This document shows, one piece after another, positions 8,702 through 17,809 of a stretch of DNA of 64,000 nucleotides (the stretch's first letter is position 1; each line of letters starts with the position of its first letter). Under the pieces are notes generated by a model, which made no database searches, had not been told where the DNA came from, and saw nothing but the letters and a program-made list of their open reading frames with translations. The translations under genes and the position numbers were made by a program. This DNA comes from Xenorhabdus koppenhoeferi (lineage in GTDB: Bacteria > Pseudomonadota > Gammaproteobacteria > Enterobacterales > Enterobacteriaceae): contig NZ_FPBJ01000004.1 in NCBI RefSeq assembly GCF_900116635.1, positions 1 to 64,000 on the forward strand, in the 5' to 3' direction.

Positions 8702-8919
8702 ATAAATCTCCTATAAAACAACATGAATATCCTAAAACCCGAAATATTAGTAGTAACGGGAGCTAAAGTTTTAAATTCTCTAGAAATAAAACTCCAGAAT
8801 AAAATAGCGTTAGTTCTTGTCTGTGTAAAAATAATTAATATATCTTTTTAGAATACATATTAAACAAATTTAGTTTATATATTTAATTATTAGATCTTAA
8901 ATAACTTTTTTGATAACAA

Positions 8920-8957
8920 AAAAACAGTATTATTTATTATTAAATAATACTGTTTTT
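8920..8957 (-). terminator. Strong terminator behind rlmM, upstream of prtA
   Basis: A perfect 17-bp palindrome with a 4-nt loop has T runs on both sides, so it can work on either strand. On the minus strand it follows rlmM by about 100 bases and would keep rlmM transcription out of the protease operon. The remaining bases from 8702 to 8919 are very AT-rich and must contain the prtA promoter, but I cannot place it with confidence. Confidence 0.8.
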
Positions 8958-9060
8958 ATCTACTGAGGATTGATCTTAAGAAAGAATTATCTTTTAACCC
9001 TTCCCTTTTTCAAATTGCGCTTTTTTTATACAATTTGAAATTTATTAAACCCCAAAATCA

Positions 9061-10158
9061 TCAATAATCTCGTTCATGTGCATATACAGACCAAATACGG
9101 CGAACATGTACCGTGATCTCTTCACGATCGTGATACAAGTGTTTAGCCTGAATTTGAACATTCACACCATTTTCTTTTAATTGCTGTTCCATTTTCAGCA
9201 AAATATGAGCTACTTCTTCGTTGCGCTTTTTCATTGGCAACTTAAGGTTGAAGATCGCCTCACGACACCAGCTTTTTGTCATCCAATCCGTTATTAACTG
9301 TGCAACTTTGGCAGGTTTCTCAACCATGTCACAAACCAGCCAATAAATATTTTTCACTGTTGGTTCAAATTTGAAGCCATCCACTCGATGATGCTTCACT
9401 TGACCCGTTTCCATCAGACTATCAGCCATCCGGCCATTATCTACCGCATGAACCAGCATACTGCGTTTCACAAGCTGGTAAGTCCAACCTCCGGGACAAG
9501 CACCAAGATCGACGGCATGAAGGCCGCTGCTCAAACGCTCTTCCCATTCGTCATAAGGAATAAACACATGAAAGGCTTCTTCAAGTTTCAGTGTTGAACG
9601 GCTTGGCGCATCTGATGGGAATTTCAGGCGGGGAATGCCCATATAGAAACGGGAATTATTGTTACTGTAGGAATAACCCACATAGCAGCAACCCGGCGCA
9701 ATGAAAAAGATATGGATCACAGGACGGTTGTGATTTTCTTTCGCCAGTAAAAGTTTTTCCTGGCGCAACGCATTTCGCAACGGAACCGTAAATTTACGGC
9801 AGAATTTCATCAATTCCTTACTTTCATTCGTATCCGGTACTTCTACACGCAGCTCGCCTGCCCGTTCAACCACACCGATCAACATACCAACAATCGGCGT
9901 AATACGATCTTCCTGCGGCAAATCTTTCAGCAATTCACCAACAACCAACATTTGGCGGGCAAAAATCAACTCCTTAAACGGAATTTCACGGATCAAACGG
10001 TCGGCATCATCAGGCTGATAACACTCAAACAGCACATATCCACTGTTTTCTTTCACGCGGGCAAAACCGTAAATCTCTTTCTTACCCGCTTTATCGGTAA
10101 TTTCCGCCGCACACTCTTTTTCAAAACCAGGGCGGCAATATAAAGCAACTTTATTCAT
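9061..10158 (-). CDS. rlmM: 23S rRNA 2'-O-ribose methyltransferase RlmM
   Basis: RlmM uses S-adenosylmethionine to methylate the ribose of C2498 in 23S rRNA. The 365-residue length matches the Escherichia protein (366). An N-terminal THUMP-like region is followed by a Rossmann methyltransferase domain whose SAM loop is [15 protein letters not shown] near residue 220. DMVEKP and LKLPMKKRN fit the acidic and lysine positions of the catalytic set. The ATG overlaps the stop of the ygdD remnant (ATGAATAA arrangement), so the ancestral ygdD-rlmM coupling is still visible. Transcription now probably comes from gcvA or from a promoter inside the truncated gene. Confidence 0.95.
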   Translation of the reverse strand: MNKVALYCRPGFEKECAAEITDKAGKKEIYGFARVKENSGYVLFECYQPDDADRLIREIPFKELIFARQMLVVGELLKDLPQEDRITPIVGMLIGVVERAGELRVEVPDTNESKELMKFCRKFTVPLRNALRQEKLLLAKENHNRPVIHIFFIAPGCCYVGYSYSNNNSRFYMGIPRLKFPSDAPSRSTLKLEEAFHVFIPYDEWEERLSSGLHAVDLGACPGGWTYQLVKRSMLVHAVDNGRMADSLMETGQVKHHRVDGFKFEPTVKNIYWLVCDMVEKPAKVAQLITDWMTKSWCREAIFNLKLPMKKRNEEVAHILLKMEQQLKENGVNVQIQAKHLYHDREEITVHVRRIWSVYAHERDY

Positions 10159-10318
10159 GGCTAAGCGCCGATTTCCTTAGACGCAGAGCGCCAATTAATA
10201 CACATAACCAACCAATCAGAAAACCGAACCCATCAATTGGTGTCAGATACACTAAAAATTTTAGTGGTAAAGATAAAAAAGCCAGACAATAAAGACTGCC
10301 ACTAAACAGCACAATTGG
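10151..10318 (-). pseudogene. ygdD: Truncated ygdD (DUF423 membrane protein), 3' part only
   Basis: The last 53 or so codons of a DUF423 small membrane protein remain (VLFSGSLYCLA, PIDGFGFLIGWLCVLIGALR, ending SHE). The Escherichia protein is about 131 residues with four membrane segments, so roughly the first 80 are missing. The frame continues upstream only into the tail of gcvA, without a start or ribosome binding site. An 11-bp direct repeat (ATTGGATATAT at 10314-10324 and 10329-10339) sits exactly at the junction with the gcvA 3' end, which suggests a deletion or slippage event. Gene order gcvA-ygdD-rlmM is otherwise as in enterics. Confidence 0.85.
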
Positions 10319-10326
10319 ATATATAG

Positions 10327-11259
10327 CTATTGGATATATTGAGTAATAAACCCTAACCTCTCCTGCTCTGTCGCAGCTTGCGTCAGTATCCATTTCCGAA
10401 AAGCCACAATCTTACCCAATTCTGCCTGATTATCGTGACAAACCAAATAAAATGCGTTCTTACTGACCAAAACATCATTGAATGGGCAGACAAGGCGACC
10501 TGCATCAATTTCATTTTGTGCCATGACATTATTGGCAAGAGCAACCCCCTGACCATGCACAGCAGCCTGAATTACCATGGAGCTATGACTGAATATTGGC
10601 CCCTGCTGGACATTGATATGCTGTTGCATATCAAGCTGGCGAATATAGGCCTGCCAATCCCTCCGGGATAAGTCATGCAACAAAGTATGTTTGGCAAGAT
10701 CTGCGGGCGTTTTTAATGGGCGATCTCCCATCAGCAACGAAGGGGAACAAACAGGCAGCAGATATTCGGGATAGAGCCGATCTGTCCTCAAACCCGGCCA
10801 GTTGCCTCGCCCATAAAAAATCGCCACATCAACATCATCAGCCAGTTTATCCTCTTCCCTATCTATCGCCTGAATTCTGACATCAATGCCCGGAAAACTC
10901 TGATTAAAGCCAGAAAGTCGGGGAACCAGCCATTGAATGGCAAAGCTGGGAGATAAACTGACCGTTAATGCACCTTTAGCGATGCGTGCCTGAAGCTTAC
11001 GAGTTGCTTCATTAATCGCGATAAAAATCTCTTTAATATCGAGATAATAACTCTGCCCATCTTCGGTTAGCAGTAGCGAACGGTTACGACGACGAAAAAG
11101 CTTCAATCCCAGAAAATCTTCCAAGCTTTTCATCTGATGACTAACAGCAGCCTGAGTCACAAATAATTCTTCTGCTGCTTTAGTAAAACTTAAATGACGG
11201 GCAGCGGCATCAAAAACTCGTAACGCATTAAGTGGAGGTAAACGTTTGGACATGTTCAT
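10327..11259 (-). CDS. gcvA: LysR-type regulator GcvA
   Basis: The 310-residue protein has an N-terminal winged helix-turn-helix (LNALRVFDAAARHLSFTKAA, then VTQAAVSHQMKSLEDFLG) and a periplasmic-binding-like effector domain. GcvA activates the glycine cleavage operon and the small RNA GcvB, and responds to glycine with GcvR. The assignment is strengthened by GcvB being encoded divergently about 120 bp upstream, as in Escherichia. The C-terminus ends in an ITQYIQ tail inside the repeat next to the ygdD deletion, so the last few residues may differ from the ancestral ones. Confidence 0.92.
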   Translation of the reverse strand: MNMSKRLPPLNALRVFDAAARHLSFTKAAEELFVTQAAVSHQMKSLEDFLGLKLFRRRNRSLLLTEDGQSYYLDIKEIFIAINEATRKLQARIAKGALTVSLSPSFAIQWLVPRLSGFNQSFPGIDVRIQAIDREEDKLADDVDVAIFYGRGNWPGLRTDRLYPEYLLPVCSPSLLMGDRPLKTPADLAKHTLLHDLSRRDWQAYIRQLDMQQHINVQQGPIFSHSSMVIQAAVHGQGVALANNVMAQNEIDAGRLVCPFNDVLVSKNAFYLVCHDNQAELGKIVAFRKWILTQAATEQERLGFITQYIQ

Positions 11260-11342
11260 TTCTTAATATGGTGGTGACGATACCGGTAACTCTTTTCGTT
11301 CAGGTATTAGTTTTTATAATCCGAATCATTATAATTTTTCCA

Positions 11343-11371
11343 TTGATGATATACCAGCAAATCCCTATAGT
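11343..11371 (+). promoter_or_regulatory. Promoter of GcvB
   Basis: TTGATG at 11343-11348 and TATAGT at 11366-11371 are separated by exactly 17 bp and lie 7 bases before the expected first base of GcvB. GcvA sites should lie just upstream, in the gap shared with the gcvA promoter. Confidence 0.75.
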
Positions 11372-11377
11372 GTGCGC

Positions 11378-11574
11378 ACTTCCTAAGCCGGAACGAAAAG
11401 CCTCTTTGTAGCAATACATTGATACTTTTGGCTTTGTGGTTGTGATGTTGTGTTTGCAAGTTGTCTGGGATTACCAGACCTTGTAGCTTAGGCTACTATT
11501 TTTTCACTTCCTGTACATTTACCCTGTCTGTCCATAGTGATTTTTTAATGCACCGCAATTGCGGTGCTTTTTTT
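11378..11574 (+). ncRNA. gcvB: Small regulatory RNA GcvB
   Basis: The sequence starts ACTTCCTAAGCCGGAACGAA, which nearly matches the 5' end of enteric GcvB. It keeps the G/U-rich R1 seed (GGTTGTGATGTTGTGTTTG near 11433), the second seed in TTCACTTCCTGTACATTTAC near 11498, and the CCCTGTCTGTCCATAG block. It ends in a terminator hairpin GCACCGCAATTGCGGTGC with a T run. GcvB is an Hfq-dependent repressor of many amino-acid and peptide transporter mRNAs. The predicted length is about 197 nt, slightly shorter than in Escherichia because R1 has one GUUGUGUU-type unit fewer. Confidence 0.93.
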
Positions 11575-11657
11575 CTCAACTTTCCTGTAGAATCCTTCCT
11601 AACCTGATTAAAGAAAAACTTATTCTTTATCACACAACGATTAAATTAACATCATTT

Positions 11658-12866
11658 ATGAAAGCCTTTGACTCAGAAAAATTCCGCCAGCGATTTCCTG
11701 CCCTGCAACAATCAACCATATTTCTGGACAGTGCCGCTACGGCATTAAAACCAATATGCATGATTGAAGCGACCAAGCACTATTACCAAAACCACAGTGC
11801 AACGGTTCATCGCAGCCAACACGCCACTGCACAAGCCATGACCGCTCGTTATGAACAGGCTCGATCACTGGTATCGGAATTGATTAACGCGCCATTACCT
11901 GAAGATATCATCTGGACAAAAGGCACTACTGAATCCATTAACTTAGTCGCACAAAGTTACTTTCGCCCTCGCCTGAGTGCTGGCGATGAAATCATAGTCA
12001 GCGAACAGGAACATCATTCCAACCTGCTTCCGTGGCTGATTCTGGCAGAACAGACCGAAGCCAAAATCGTTAAATGGCCAATAGGCAACCACCGTCAGCC
12101 AGAAATAGCGACGCTCGCAGAACTGTTGAATGAAAAAAGCCGACTGATTGCCATCAGCCAGATGTCGAACGTGACTGGTGCCACAGTGGATCTCACCCGG
12201 GTCACAACACTCGCACATCAATATAATTGCCGGGTACTGGTTGATGGCGCTCAGGGTATCGTGCATTCTGCCGTTGATGTGCAACAATTGAATATCGATT
12301 TTTACGCTTTTTCTGCCCATAAACTGTATGGTCCGAACGGATTGGGCGTGCTGTACGGCAAAAGTGAGTTGCTGAATATGATGTCACCGTGGCATGGGGG
12401 CGGAAAAATGCTGACCCGAGTTTCATTCGAGGGTTTCACACCGGAAGCCGTACCTTATCGCTTTGAAGCAGGTACCCCGAATGTCGCCGGTGTAATCGGA
12501 TTTGCAGCAACCCTGGAATGGTTGAAAACCGTCGATATCCAGCTTGCCGAATCCCATGCAATCGCCCTGACGGATTATGCCGAGCAACAACTCAGTACCT
12601 TACCGGGATTTATCAGTTACCGTACGGCGAACTCCTGTCTTCTGGCTTTTAATATTGCAGGAATACATCACAGTGATCTAGCAACCTTAATTGCTGAACA
12701 GAATATTTCACTGCGTTCAGGCCAGCATTGTGCCCAGCCTCTGCTGGATGCCCTGTGCGTCAATGGTTGTCTGCGCGCCTCATTCATGCCTTATAATAAT
12801 CAACAAGATGCAGATAAACTGGTCAGCGCTGTGAAATTTGCCCTGTCGCTGCTGAATGATGAATAA
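11658..12866 (+). CDS. csdA: Cysteine desulfurase CsdA
   Basis: This PLP enzyme takes sulfur from cysteine to form a persulfide for transfer to CsdE. The PLP lysine is K222 in FSAHKLYGPNG and the persulfide cysteine is C358 in LRSGQHCAQPL. The length of 402 matches Escherichia (401). I chose the ATG at 11658; the frame is open back to 11559, but that part overlaps the GcvB terminator and aligns with no family member. csdE follows 61 bp downstream on the same strand. Confidence 0.94.
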   Translation: MKAFDSEKFRQRFPALQQSTIFLDSAATALKPICMIEATKHYYQNHSATVHRSQHATAQAMTARYEQARSLVSELINAPLPEDIIWTKGTTESINLVAQSYFRPRLSAGDEIIVSEQEHHSNLLPWLILAEQTEAKIVKWPIGNHRQPEIATLAELLNEKSRLIAISQMSNVTGATVDLTRVTTLAHQYNCRVLVDGAQGIVHSAVDVQQLNIDFYAFSAHKLYGPNGLGVLYGKSELLNMMSPWHGGGKMLTRVSFEGFTPEAVPYRFEAGTPNVAGVIGFAATLEWLKTVDIQLAESHAIALTDYAEQQLSTLPGFISYRTANSCLLAFNIAGIHHSDLATLIAEQNISLRSGQHCAQPLLDALCVNGCLRASFMPYNNQQDADKLVSAVKFALSLLNDE

Positions 12867-12885
12867 TGAATAATGAATAATGAAC
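12859..12885. repeat. 7-bp tandem repeat overlapping the csdA stop
   Basis: ATGAATA is repeated three times, followed by a partial copy, starting in the last codons of csdA. The TAA stop lies between the first and second unit. Changes in copy number would alter only the csdA-csdE spacer, because the stop precedes the array. Confidence 0.8.
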
Positions 12886-12927
12886 GGATTAAAAACCCTA
12901 ATAAACTCACCGCAAGATACATAACCG

Positions 12928-13386
12928 ATGACACAACTTTCAGATACTATCCTTGCACCGCACCCGTTTGGAACGGAAATCACGGAGCAACAACTTATTG
13001 AACTCTTCCAGCAATGCAAATTATGGGAAGATCGCTATCGGCAGCTGATTCTGTTAGCCAGAAAACTGCCGACTTTAGCGGATGAATTAAAACAACAAAA
13101 CATTGAAATGCCCGGCTGCGAAAATCGCGTCTGGCTGGGGCATCAATTACGCCCTGACGGCCATCTGCATTTTTACGCTGATAGCGAAGGCCGCATTGTC
13201 AAAGGGTTATTAGCCGTTATATTGACCGTCGTAGAAAACAAAACACCAGCACAGATTTTACAAACACCTTTAACGGAATTATTCCAGCAACTCGGTCTCA
13301 CACAGCAATTAAGTGGCTCACGGCTCAATGGCGTGAAATCCTTGATTAATACCATCAAGGATATTGCCCGTACCTATATACAGTAG
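12928..13386 (+). CDS. csdE: Sulfur acceptor protein CsdE
   Basis: The 152-residue SufE-family protein accepts sulfane sulfur from CsdA. The acceptor cysteine is C64 in EMPGCENRVWLG, and the C-terminal helix LNGVKSLINTIKDIA is typical of the fold. In Escherichia, CsdA and CsdE work with the adjacent TcdA (CsdL) in tRNA modification. Here tcdA is convergent and is separated from csdE by an ERIC element, so the three are probably not on one transcript. Confidence 0.93.
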   Translation: MTQLSDTILAPHPFGTEITEQQLIELFQQCKLWEDRYRQLILLARKLPTLADELKQQNIEMPGCENRVWLGHQLRPDGHLHFYADSEGRIVKGLLAVILTVVENKTPAQILQTPLTELFQQLGLTQQLSGSRLNGVKSLINTIKDIARTYIQ

Positions 13387-13407
13387 AGACTGCATTTGTA
13401 GATATCG

Positions 13408-13534
13408 TATACCCGTCGTCTTTCAAGTTGCAGCTTTGTTGGCTGCGCTCACTCACCCCAGTCACATAGTTAGCTATGCTCCTGGGGGTTCATTCCCTTG
13501 CTGTCGCGCTGCATCTTGAAATCCATTGGGTATA
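13408..13534. repeat. Full-length ERIC element (127 bp)
   Basis: The element is bounded by TATACCC and GGGTATA and is exactly 127 bp, the canonical ERIC length. Its core, CTCACCCCAGTCACATAG followed by AGCTATGCTCCTGGG, corresponds to the sites of the standard ERIC PCR primers. It fills the space between convergent csdE and tcdA and would form a long hairpin in RNA from either gene. Confidence 0.92.
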
Positions 13535-14347
13535 TTACAACGTATTTTCCCGCCCGGCTTTTGCCACCATCTTTTTCAGGGCGTGGGAGACTGCCACAAA
13601 ACCAAAGGTTGCCGTAACCATCGTTGCGGCACCAAAACCAGAAGCACAATCCATCCGTTTCGAACCATCCGCAGTACTCTTCGCCGCACAGACCGTCCCG
13701 TCTGATTGAGGGTAAACCAGTTGTTCTGTTGAAAAAACACAATCAATGCCTAATTTGCCCTTACCGTTTTTCACAACGCGGTAATCCGACTTCAAACGTT
13801 CTTTCAATTTAGCCGCAAGCGGATCTTGTACCGTTTTTGCCAAATCCACGACCTGAATCTGGGTAGGGTCAAGCTGTCCACCAGCTCCACCAGTTGTCAC
13901 AACGGGGATCTTATGCCGGCGACAATAGGCCAATAACGCCGCTTTTGGCCGTATGCTATCAATGGCATCAATCACATAACTAAATCCCGTGGACATCAAT
14001 TCGGCTACATTATCAGGCGTCACAAAATCATCAATGCAAGTCACCTGACATTCTGGATTGATCGCCCGTATCCGTTCAGCAATGACCTCCGTTTTTGGCA
14101 ACCCGACATTTTGTACCAGAGTATGAAGCTGGCGATTGGTATTGGTAATACAGACATCATCCATGTCAATCAATGTGATGGCACCAATGCCTGTTCGAGC
14201 CAGAGCCTCCGCAGCCCATGAACCGACACCGCCAATACCCACCACACAGACATGTGAACGGGCAAATAATGAAAGCGCTTTCTGACCATATAGTCGAGCG
14301 GTACCCGCAAAACGCTGGAGATAAGCATCAGAGAGAGAAATTTGCAT
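13535..14347 (-). CDS. tcdA: tRNA threonylcarbamoyladenosine dehydratase TcdA (CsdL)
   Basis: This E1/ThiF-family enzyme uses ATP to cyclise t6A37 to ct6A37 in tRNAs that read ANN codons. The nucleotide-binding loop is VVGIGGVGSWAAEALARTG near the N-terminus. IDMDDVCITNTNRQ and the conserved DAIDSIRPKAALL follow, and a cysteine-containing crossover segment lies near DCVFSTEQ. I prefer the ATG at 14347, giving 270 residues; a GTG one codon upstream is possible. Its stop codon directly abuts the 127-bp ERIC element. Confidence 0.92.
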   Translation of the reverse strand: MQISLSDAYLQRFAGTARLYGQKALSLFARSHVCVVGIGGVGSWAAEALARTGIGAITLIDMDDVCITNTNRQLHTLVQNVGLPKTEVIAERIRAINPECQVTCIDDFVTPDNVAELMSTGFSYVIDAIDSIRPKAALLAYCRRHKIPVVTTGGAGGQLDPTQIQVVDLAKTVQDPLAAKLKERLKSDYRVVKNGKGKLGIDCVFSTEQLVYPQSDGTVCAAKSTADGSKRMDCASGFGAATMVTATFGFVAVSHALKKMVAKAGRENTL

Positions 14348-14372
14348 CACTAAATAAATCCTGAATAATACC

Positions 14373-14454
14373 TATACCCTTAGCCTTTCAAGCTACAGCT
14401 TTGTTGAATTTGCTCCCTTACCGCCATGCTGTAACTCGAAATCCATCGGGATAT
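14373..14454. repeat. Internally deleted ERIC element (about 82 bp)
   Basis: Both ERIC ends are recognisable (TATACCCTTAGCCTTTCAAG and CGAAATCCATCGGGATAT), but the central CTCACCCCAGTCAC core is missing. It lies between mltA and tcdA, just upstream of the tcdA start, so it may be part of the 5' leader. Confidence 0.75.
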
Positions 14455-14499
14455 CTCTGTCGAGATAGGTTATCGATTAATTGTTTGAATCAGGGGATC

Positions 14500-15594
14500 T
14501 TACTGGTTTGCCACCAAAAAACCAGATGAGGCTTTCTTCAATACCCAAACACGGCCATAGTGATTATAAAAACCGGCCATTTCTCCGGCGTTATCACCAA
14601 CACCATGGTAGATATCAAAATGATGCCCTTTGATGGCGCCACCAACATCCAGTGCCACCATCAGGCGCATTCGATACTGTCCGGTAAATTTACCCATATT
14701 ATCCAGCACAGGTATTTCTGCCAACAGCGCAGTTCCCGGAGGGATCAACGATCTATCGGATGCCACAGACGCTTTTGCCACAAGAGGCACCGCACTGGCT
14801 CCTCGCACAAAGGTATAGGGTTCAGATTTAAAGAACACAAATGAAGGATTTTGCTCCAATAGCTCTCTTACTGCGGTTTCACTATTCCTTTCCCCCCACT
14901 GGCGAATCGTTTTCATTGACATATTTTGACTGGGTACTTCTCCACGGTCGATCAGTACCTTGCCAATACTGCGGTATGGATGTCCATTTTTCCCCCCGTA
15001 ACCAAAAAAGGTCAATGGCTGACCATCACCAAAATCGACATAACCACTTCCTTGCACTTCCATCATAAAATTATCCATCAGGGAATTGCTGTACCCGACG
15101 ATAAATTTTTTATTCAGCGCTCCACGGTATATTGCTGCGCGGTTTGGCAAACCGAAACGCGATTTAGGTGGCATCCTGTACAGCGGATATTTAAATTTCC
15201 CCCGCTTAATATGCCGCGCTTGCAAAATGGGGGTGTAGTAACCGGTAAATTTCACGTTACCATAATTATCTTGACCTTCCATTTGGTAAGCCAATAACCC
15301 AAATTCATTTAAATAACGGGTATCACCACCAGACAATATCCAATTCTTGATAGCATCAAATGTTTCACGGTTATTGTTATAAAGGCGAGGAGAAGATTCA
15401 CTGATGAAGTTAACTTGAGTGGCAAAATCCTTGGCATTCACAGGCCGCCCTTGAGCATCGGGAGTATTAACCAGTTGAAGATCTTGGGTGATGTGACCAT
15501 CTTTATACTGTTGTCCCTGCTCGGTCGGTCGATGACATCCCGATAATAACAAAATGACAAACCCACATAAAAAATATCTGCCCCAGAGTTTCAT
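14500..15594 (-). CDS. mltA: Membrane-bound lytic murein transglycosylase A
   Basis: MltA cleaves the beta-1,4 bond of peptidoglycan with formation of anhydromuramic acid. The 364-residue preprotein has a lipoprotein signal with lipobox LLSGC (Cys20). The MltA domain contains GYYTPIL and, near the C-terminus, the 3D motif with the catalytic aspartates (VALDVGGAIKGHHFDIYHG). It should be anchored to the inner face of the outer membrane. The start is fixed by the signal sequence. The mltA-tRNA-amiC order is as in Escherichia. Confidence 0.95.
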   Translation of the reverse strand: MKLWGRYFLCGFVILLLSGCHRPTEQGQQYKDGHITQDLQLVNTPDAQGRPVNAKDFATQVNFISESSPRLYNNNRETFDAIKNWILSGGDTRYLNEFGLLAYQMEGQDNYGNVKFTGYYTPILQARHIKRGKFKYPLYRMPPKSRFGLPNRAAIYRGALNKKFIVGYSNSLMDNFMMEVQGSGYVDFGDGQPLTFFGYGGKNGHPYRSIGKVLIDRGEVPSQNMSMKTIRQWGERNSETAVRELLEQNPSFVFFKSEPYTFVRGASAVPLVAKASVASDRSLIPPGTALLAEIPVLDNMGKFTGQYRMRLMVALDVGGAIKGHHFDIYHGVGDNAGEMAGFYNHYGRVWVLKKASSGFLVANQ

Positions 15595-15779
15595 ATTTAC
15601 GCCTTATCTCCAACCATCATTATTCGACGATGAACAATATCAAACGCTAATAAATAATGAAATGTAGTTAGAAAAAAATAGACTCCTGCTTTAATTAAGC
15701 CATAACGAGCAAAAACAAAACAATAAGACCAACATTTAATCAAAAAGCAAATAAATTTAGTAAATATCAACAAAAAAGC

Positions 15780-15807
15780 TTGCAACGGCATCGTTCAAGA
15801 GTATAGT
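15780..15807 (+). promoter_or_regulatory. Promoter of the initiator tRNA genes
   Basis: TTGCAA at 15780-15785 and TATAGT at 15802-15807 have a 16-bp spacer, followed by a GC-rich GTGTGCCG discriminator. Such discriminators are typical of stable RNA promoters under stringent control. Confidence 0.65.
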
Positions 15808-15821
15808 GTGCCGACATCAGA

Positions 15822-15898
<77 letters not shown>

Positions 15899-16054
15899 AT
15901 TTTATATAATGTTATTACTAATAGCGTTATTACTGATAATGTCATTATTGATAAGTGCAACATATATGTATAGAAAGTAAGAATTTGATAATTAAAGAAT
16001 GTCATCATTCAGTATTTGCCCACTATTGATAATCAAAGTTTGCAAATAGACGGA

Positions 16055-16131
<77 letters not shown>

Positions 16132-16321
16132 ACTTTTCTTAATACACCTATTTACATCTATTTTCGTTGTATCCAAATCCCTTCGAGTTTCAAATTAATT
16201 TCCGAATTTTATTTATTCCTTATATAGGTTCCCCAGATTTCCCAATAAAAATAGTTAAAACTGATTGCAAGTTGTCACTTTTAGAAATAGCTTTTTATAG
16301 AATTTATTCAAGGCGGATATT

Positions 16322-17569
16322 TCACCGCCGAGCTAATTCGGCACCATTTTTAAAGTAAGCCTTAATACCAGCAAAAATAGATTTTGCTATTTGTTGCTGG
16401 AATCTCGCTGTTTTCAGTTTACGTTCTTCTTCCAGATTACTAATAAATGCAGTTTCTACTAAAACAGAAGGAATATCTGGCGCTTTTAATACCGCAAACC
16501 CCGCCTGATCGACGCTATTTTTATGCAATTTATTAATTTTTCCCATCCGCTTGAGCACTTCATCACCAAATTTCAGGCTATCATTAATTGTCGCGGTTTG
16601 AACCAAATCCAGCATAGTATGATCTAAATATTTATCACCACTTTTACTGACTCCCCCAATCAAGTCAGCCTCGTTCTGAGTCTGAGCTAAAAATCGGGCG
16701 GTATTACTGGTCGCTCCCTTAGTGGAAAGCGCAAATACCGATGAACCCCGTGCAGATCGATTTGTAAAGGCGTCTGCATGAATAGAAACAAATAGATCTG
16801 CACGCATCTTGCGGGCTTTTGCTACCCTCACTTTCAAAGGAATAAATACATCTTCATTACGGGTCATATAAACTTTCATGCCAGGTTCACGTTTAATAAG
16901 AGCCTGTAAACGACGAGCAATTTGCAACACAATATCTTTTTCACGGGTTTTGTATTTTCCAATGGCTCCCGAATCTTCGCCACCGTGACCGGGATCGAGC
17001 ATAATCACAATCGGCCGATCTTTTCCTGCCTTACCGGGTTTACGCGCCTTCGCAGGCAAATGCTTTTCCAAATCACCGCTGTTGTACTCTTCGAGCAAAG
17101 CCAGTAAAGGATCATCATCCACATTTGCTGCCTTTTTAGGATAAAGATCTAATACCAAGCGATGCTTAAATTTCGCAATCGGCGGCAGCGTAAAAATATG
17201 CGGAGCAACAGGCTGTTTAATTTCAAATACCAAGCGCACCGTTTTGGGATCAAATTGCCCTGCCCGCACCAATTTCAGGTAGGGATCACGCTGCTGAACC
17301 TGTGCTCCCATACTGCTCAGGACACTATTGATCTGGATACCCTGTAAATCAATGACAATACGGTTGGGATTTGAAAGTGAGAATTGGCGGTACTTAAGTG
17401 AAATATTAGACTCCAGCGTCACTCTGGTATAACTTGATGCCGGCCAAATACGGACAGCAATTACTTTTGAGTTTGTTGCGTAACCTATTGGACTAACGCT
17501 TAATAACCATACAGCTGCTGAGCCTTTCAGCAGACGACGACGTGAAGAATTATAGTCTGAATAACTCAT
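16322..17569 (-). CDS. amiC: N-acetylmuramoyl-L-alanine amidase AmiC
   Basis: AmiC removes stem peptides from septal peptidoglycan during daughter-cell separation. The 415-residue protein starts with a twin-arginine signal ([16 protein letters not shown]), as in Escherichia AmiC, which is Tat-exported and recruited to the division site. An AMIN domain (about residues 35-145) is followed by an Amidase_3 catalytic domain with zinc motifs [23 protein letters not shown] and the glutamate in [10 protein letters not shown]. It normally requires activation by NlpD. argA is divergent; 240 bp of AT-rich DNA separate them. Confidence 0.95.
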   Translation of the reverse strand: MSYSDYNSSRRRLLKGSAAVWLLSVSPIGYATNSKVIAVRIWPASSYTRVTLESNISLKYRQFSLSNPNRIVIDLQGIQINSVLSSMGAQVQQRDPYLKLVRAGQFDPKTVRLVFEIKQPVAPHIFTLPPIAKFKHRLVLDLYPKKAANVDDDPLLALLEEYNSGDLEKHLPAKARKPGKAGKDRPIVIMLDPGHGGEDSGAIGKYKTREKDIVLQIARRLQALIKREPGMKVYMTRNEDVFIPLKVRVAKARKMRADLFVSIHADAFTNRSARGSSVFALSTKGATSNTARFLAQTQNEADLIGGVSKSGDKYLDHTMLDLVQTATINDSLKFGDEVLKRMGKINKLHKNSVDQAGFAVLKAPDIPSVLVETAFISNLEEERKLKTARFQQQIAKSIFAGIKAYFKNGAELARR

Positions 17570-17778
17570 CGTTTATTCCATTTAAAAACAGCCAAACTCA
17601 GCAATTTTTGCTAAAAATAATCGTTAGGCGGGGACTCTAATTAATTAGAGAATCGCTGTCATCAAAAAAAAGCATTTTATGCTCTCTCAATCTATTTATA
17701 CCAATATAAATAATAACGTTATTTTTATCCATTTTTCCTCTTGCCATTTCCTATCAAAAGGAATAGAAACACATAAAA

Positions 17779-17796
17779 TAAGCATAAAAATTCATT
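17779..17796 (+). promoter_or_regulatory. Probable ArgR binding site (ARG box) before argA
   Basis: TAAGCATAAAAATTCATT resembles the ARG box consensus: the right half ATTCA is perfect and the left half is degenerate. It lies 14 bases before the argA start, and a weaker match (ACACATAAAATAAG) precedes it, consistent with the usual paired boxes. Confidence 0.5.
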
Positions 17797-17809
17797 CGGA
17801 GAGAGTTTA

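Noticed and set aside
13408..13534. Repeats considered as a CRISPR array
   Set aside because: The repeated 127-bp units are dispersed singly at gene borders, have palindromic ends and an ERIC core; there are no regularly spaced short repeats and no cas genes in the window.
15597..15791. A 64-codon hydrophobic frame directly upstream of mltA on the minus strand
   Set aside because: It has an AT-rich composition that yields F, L, I and Y by chance, contains the tRNA promoter region at its start, lacks a convincing ribosome binding site and resembles no known protein.
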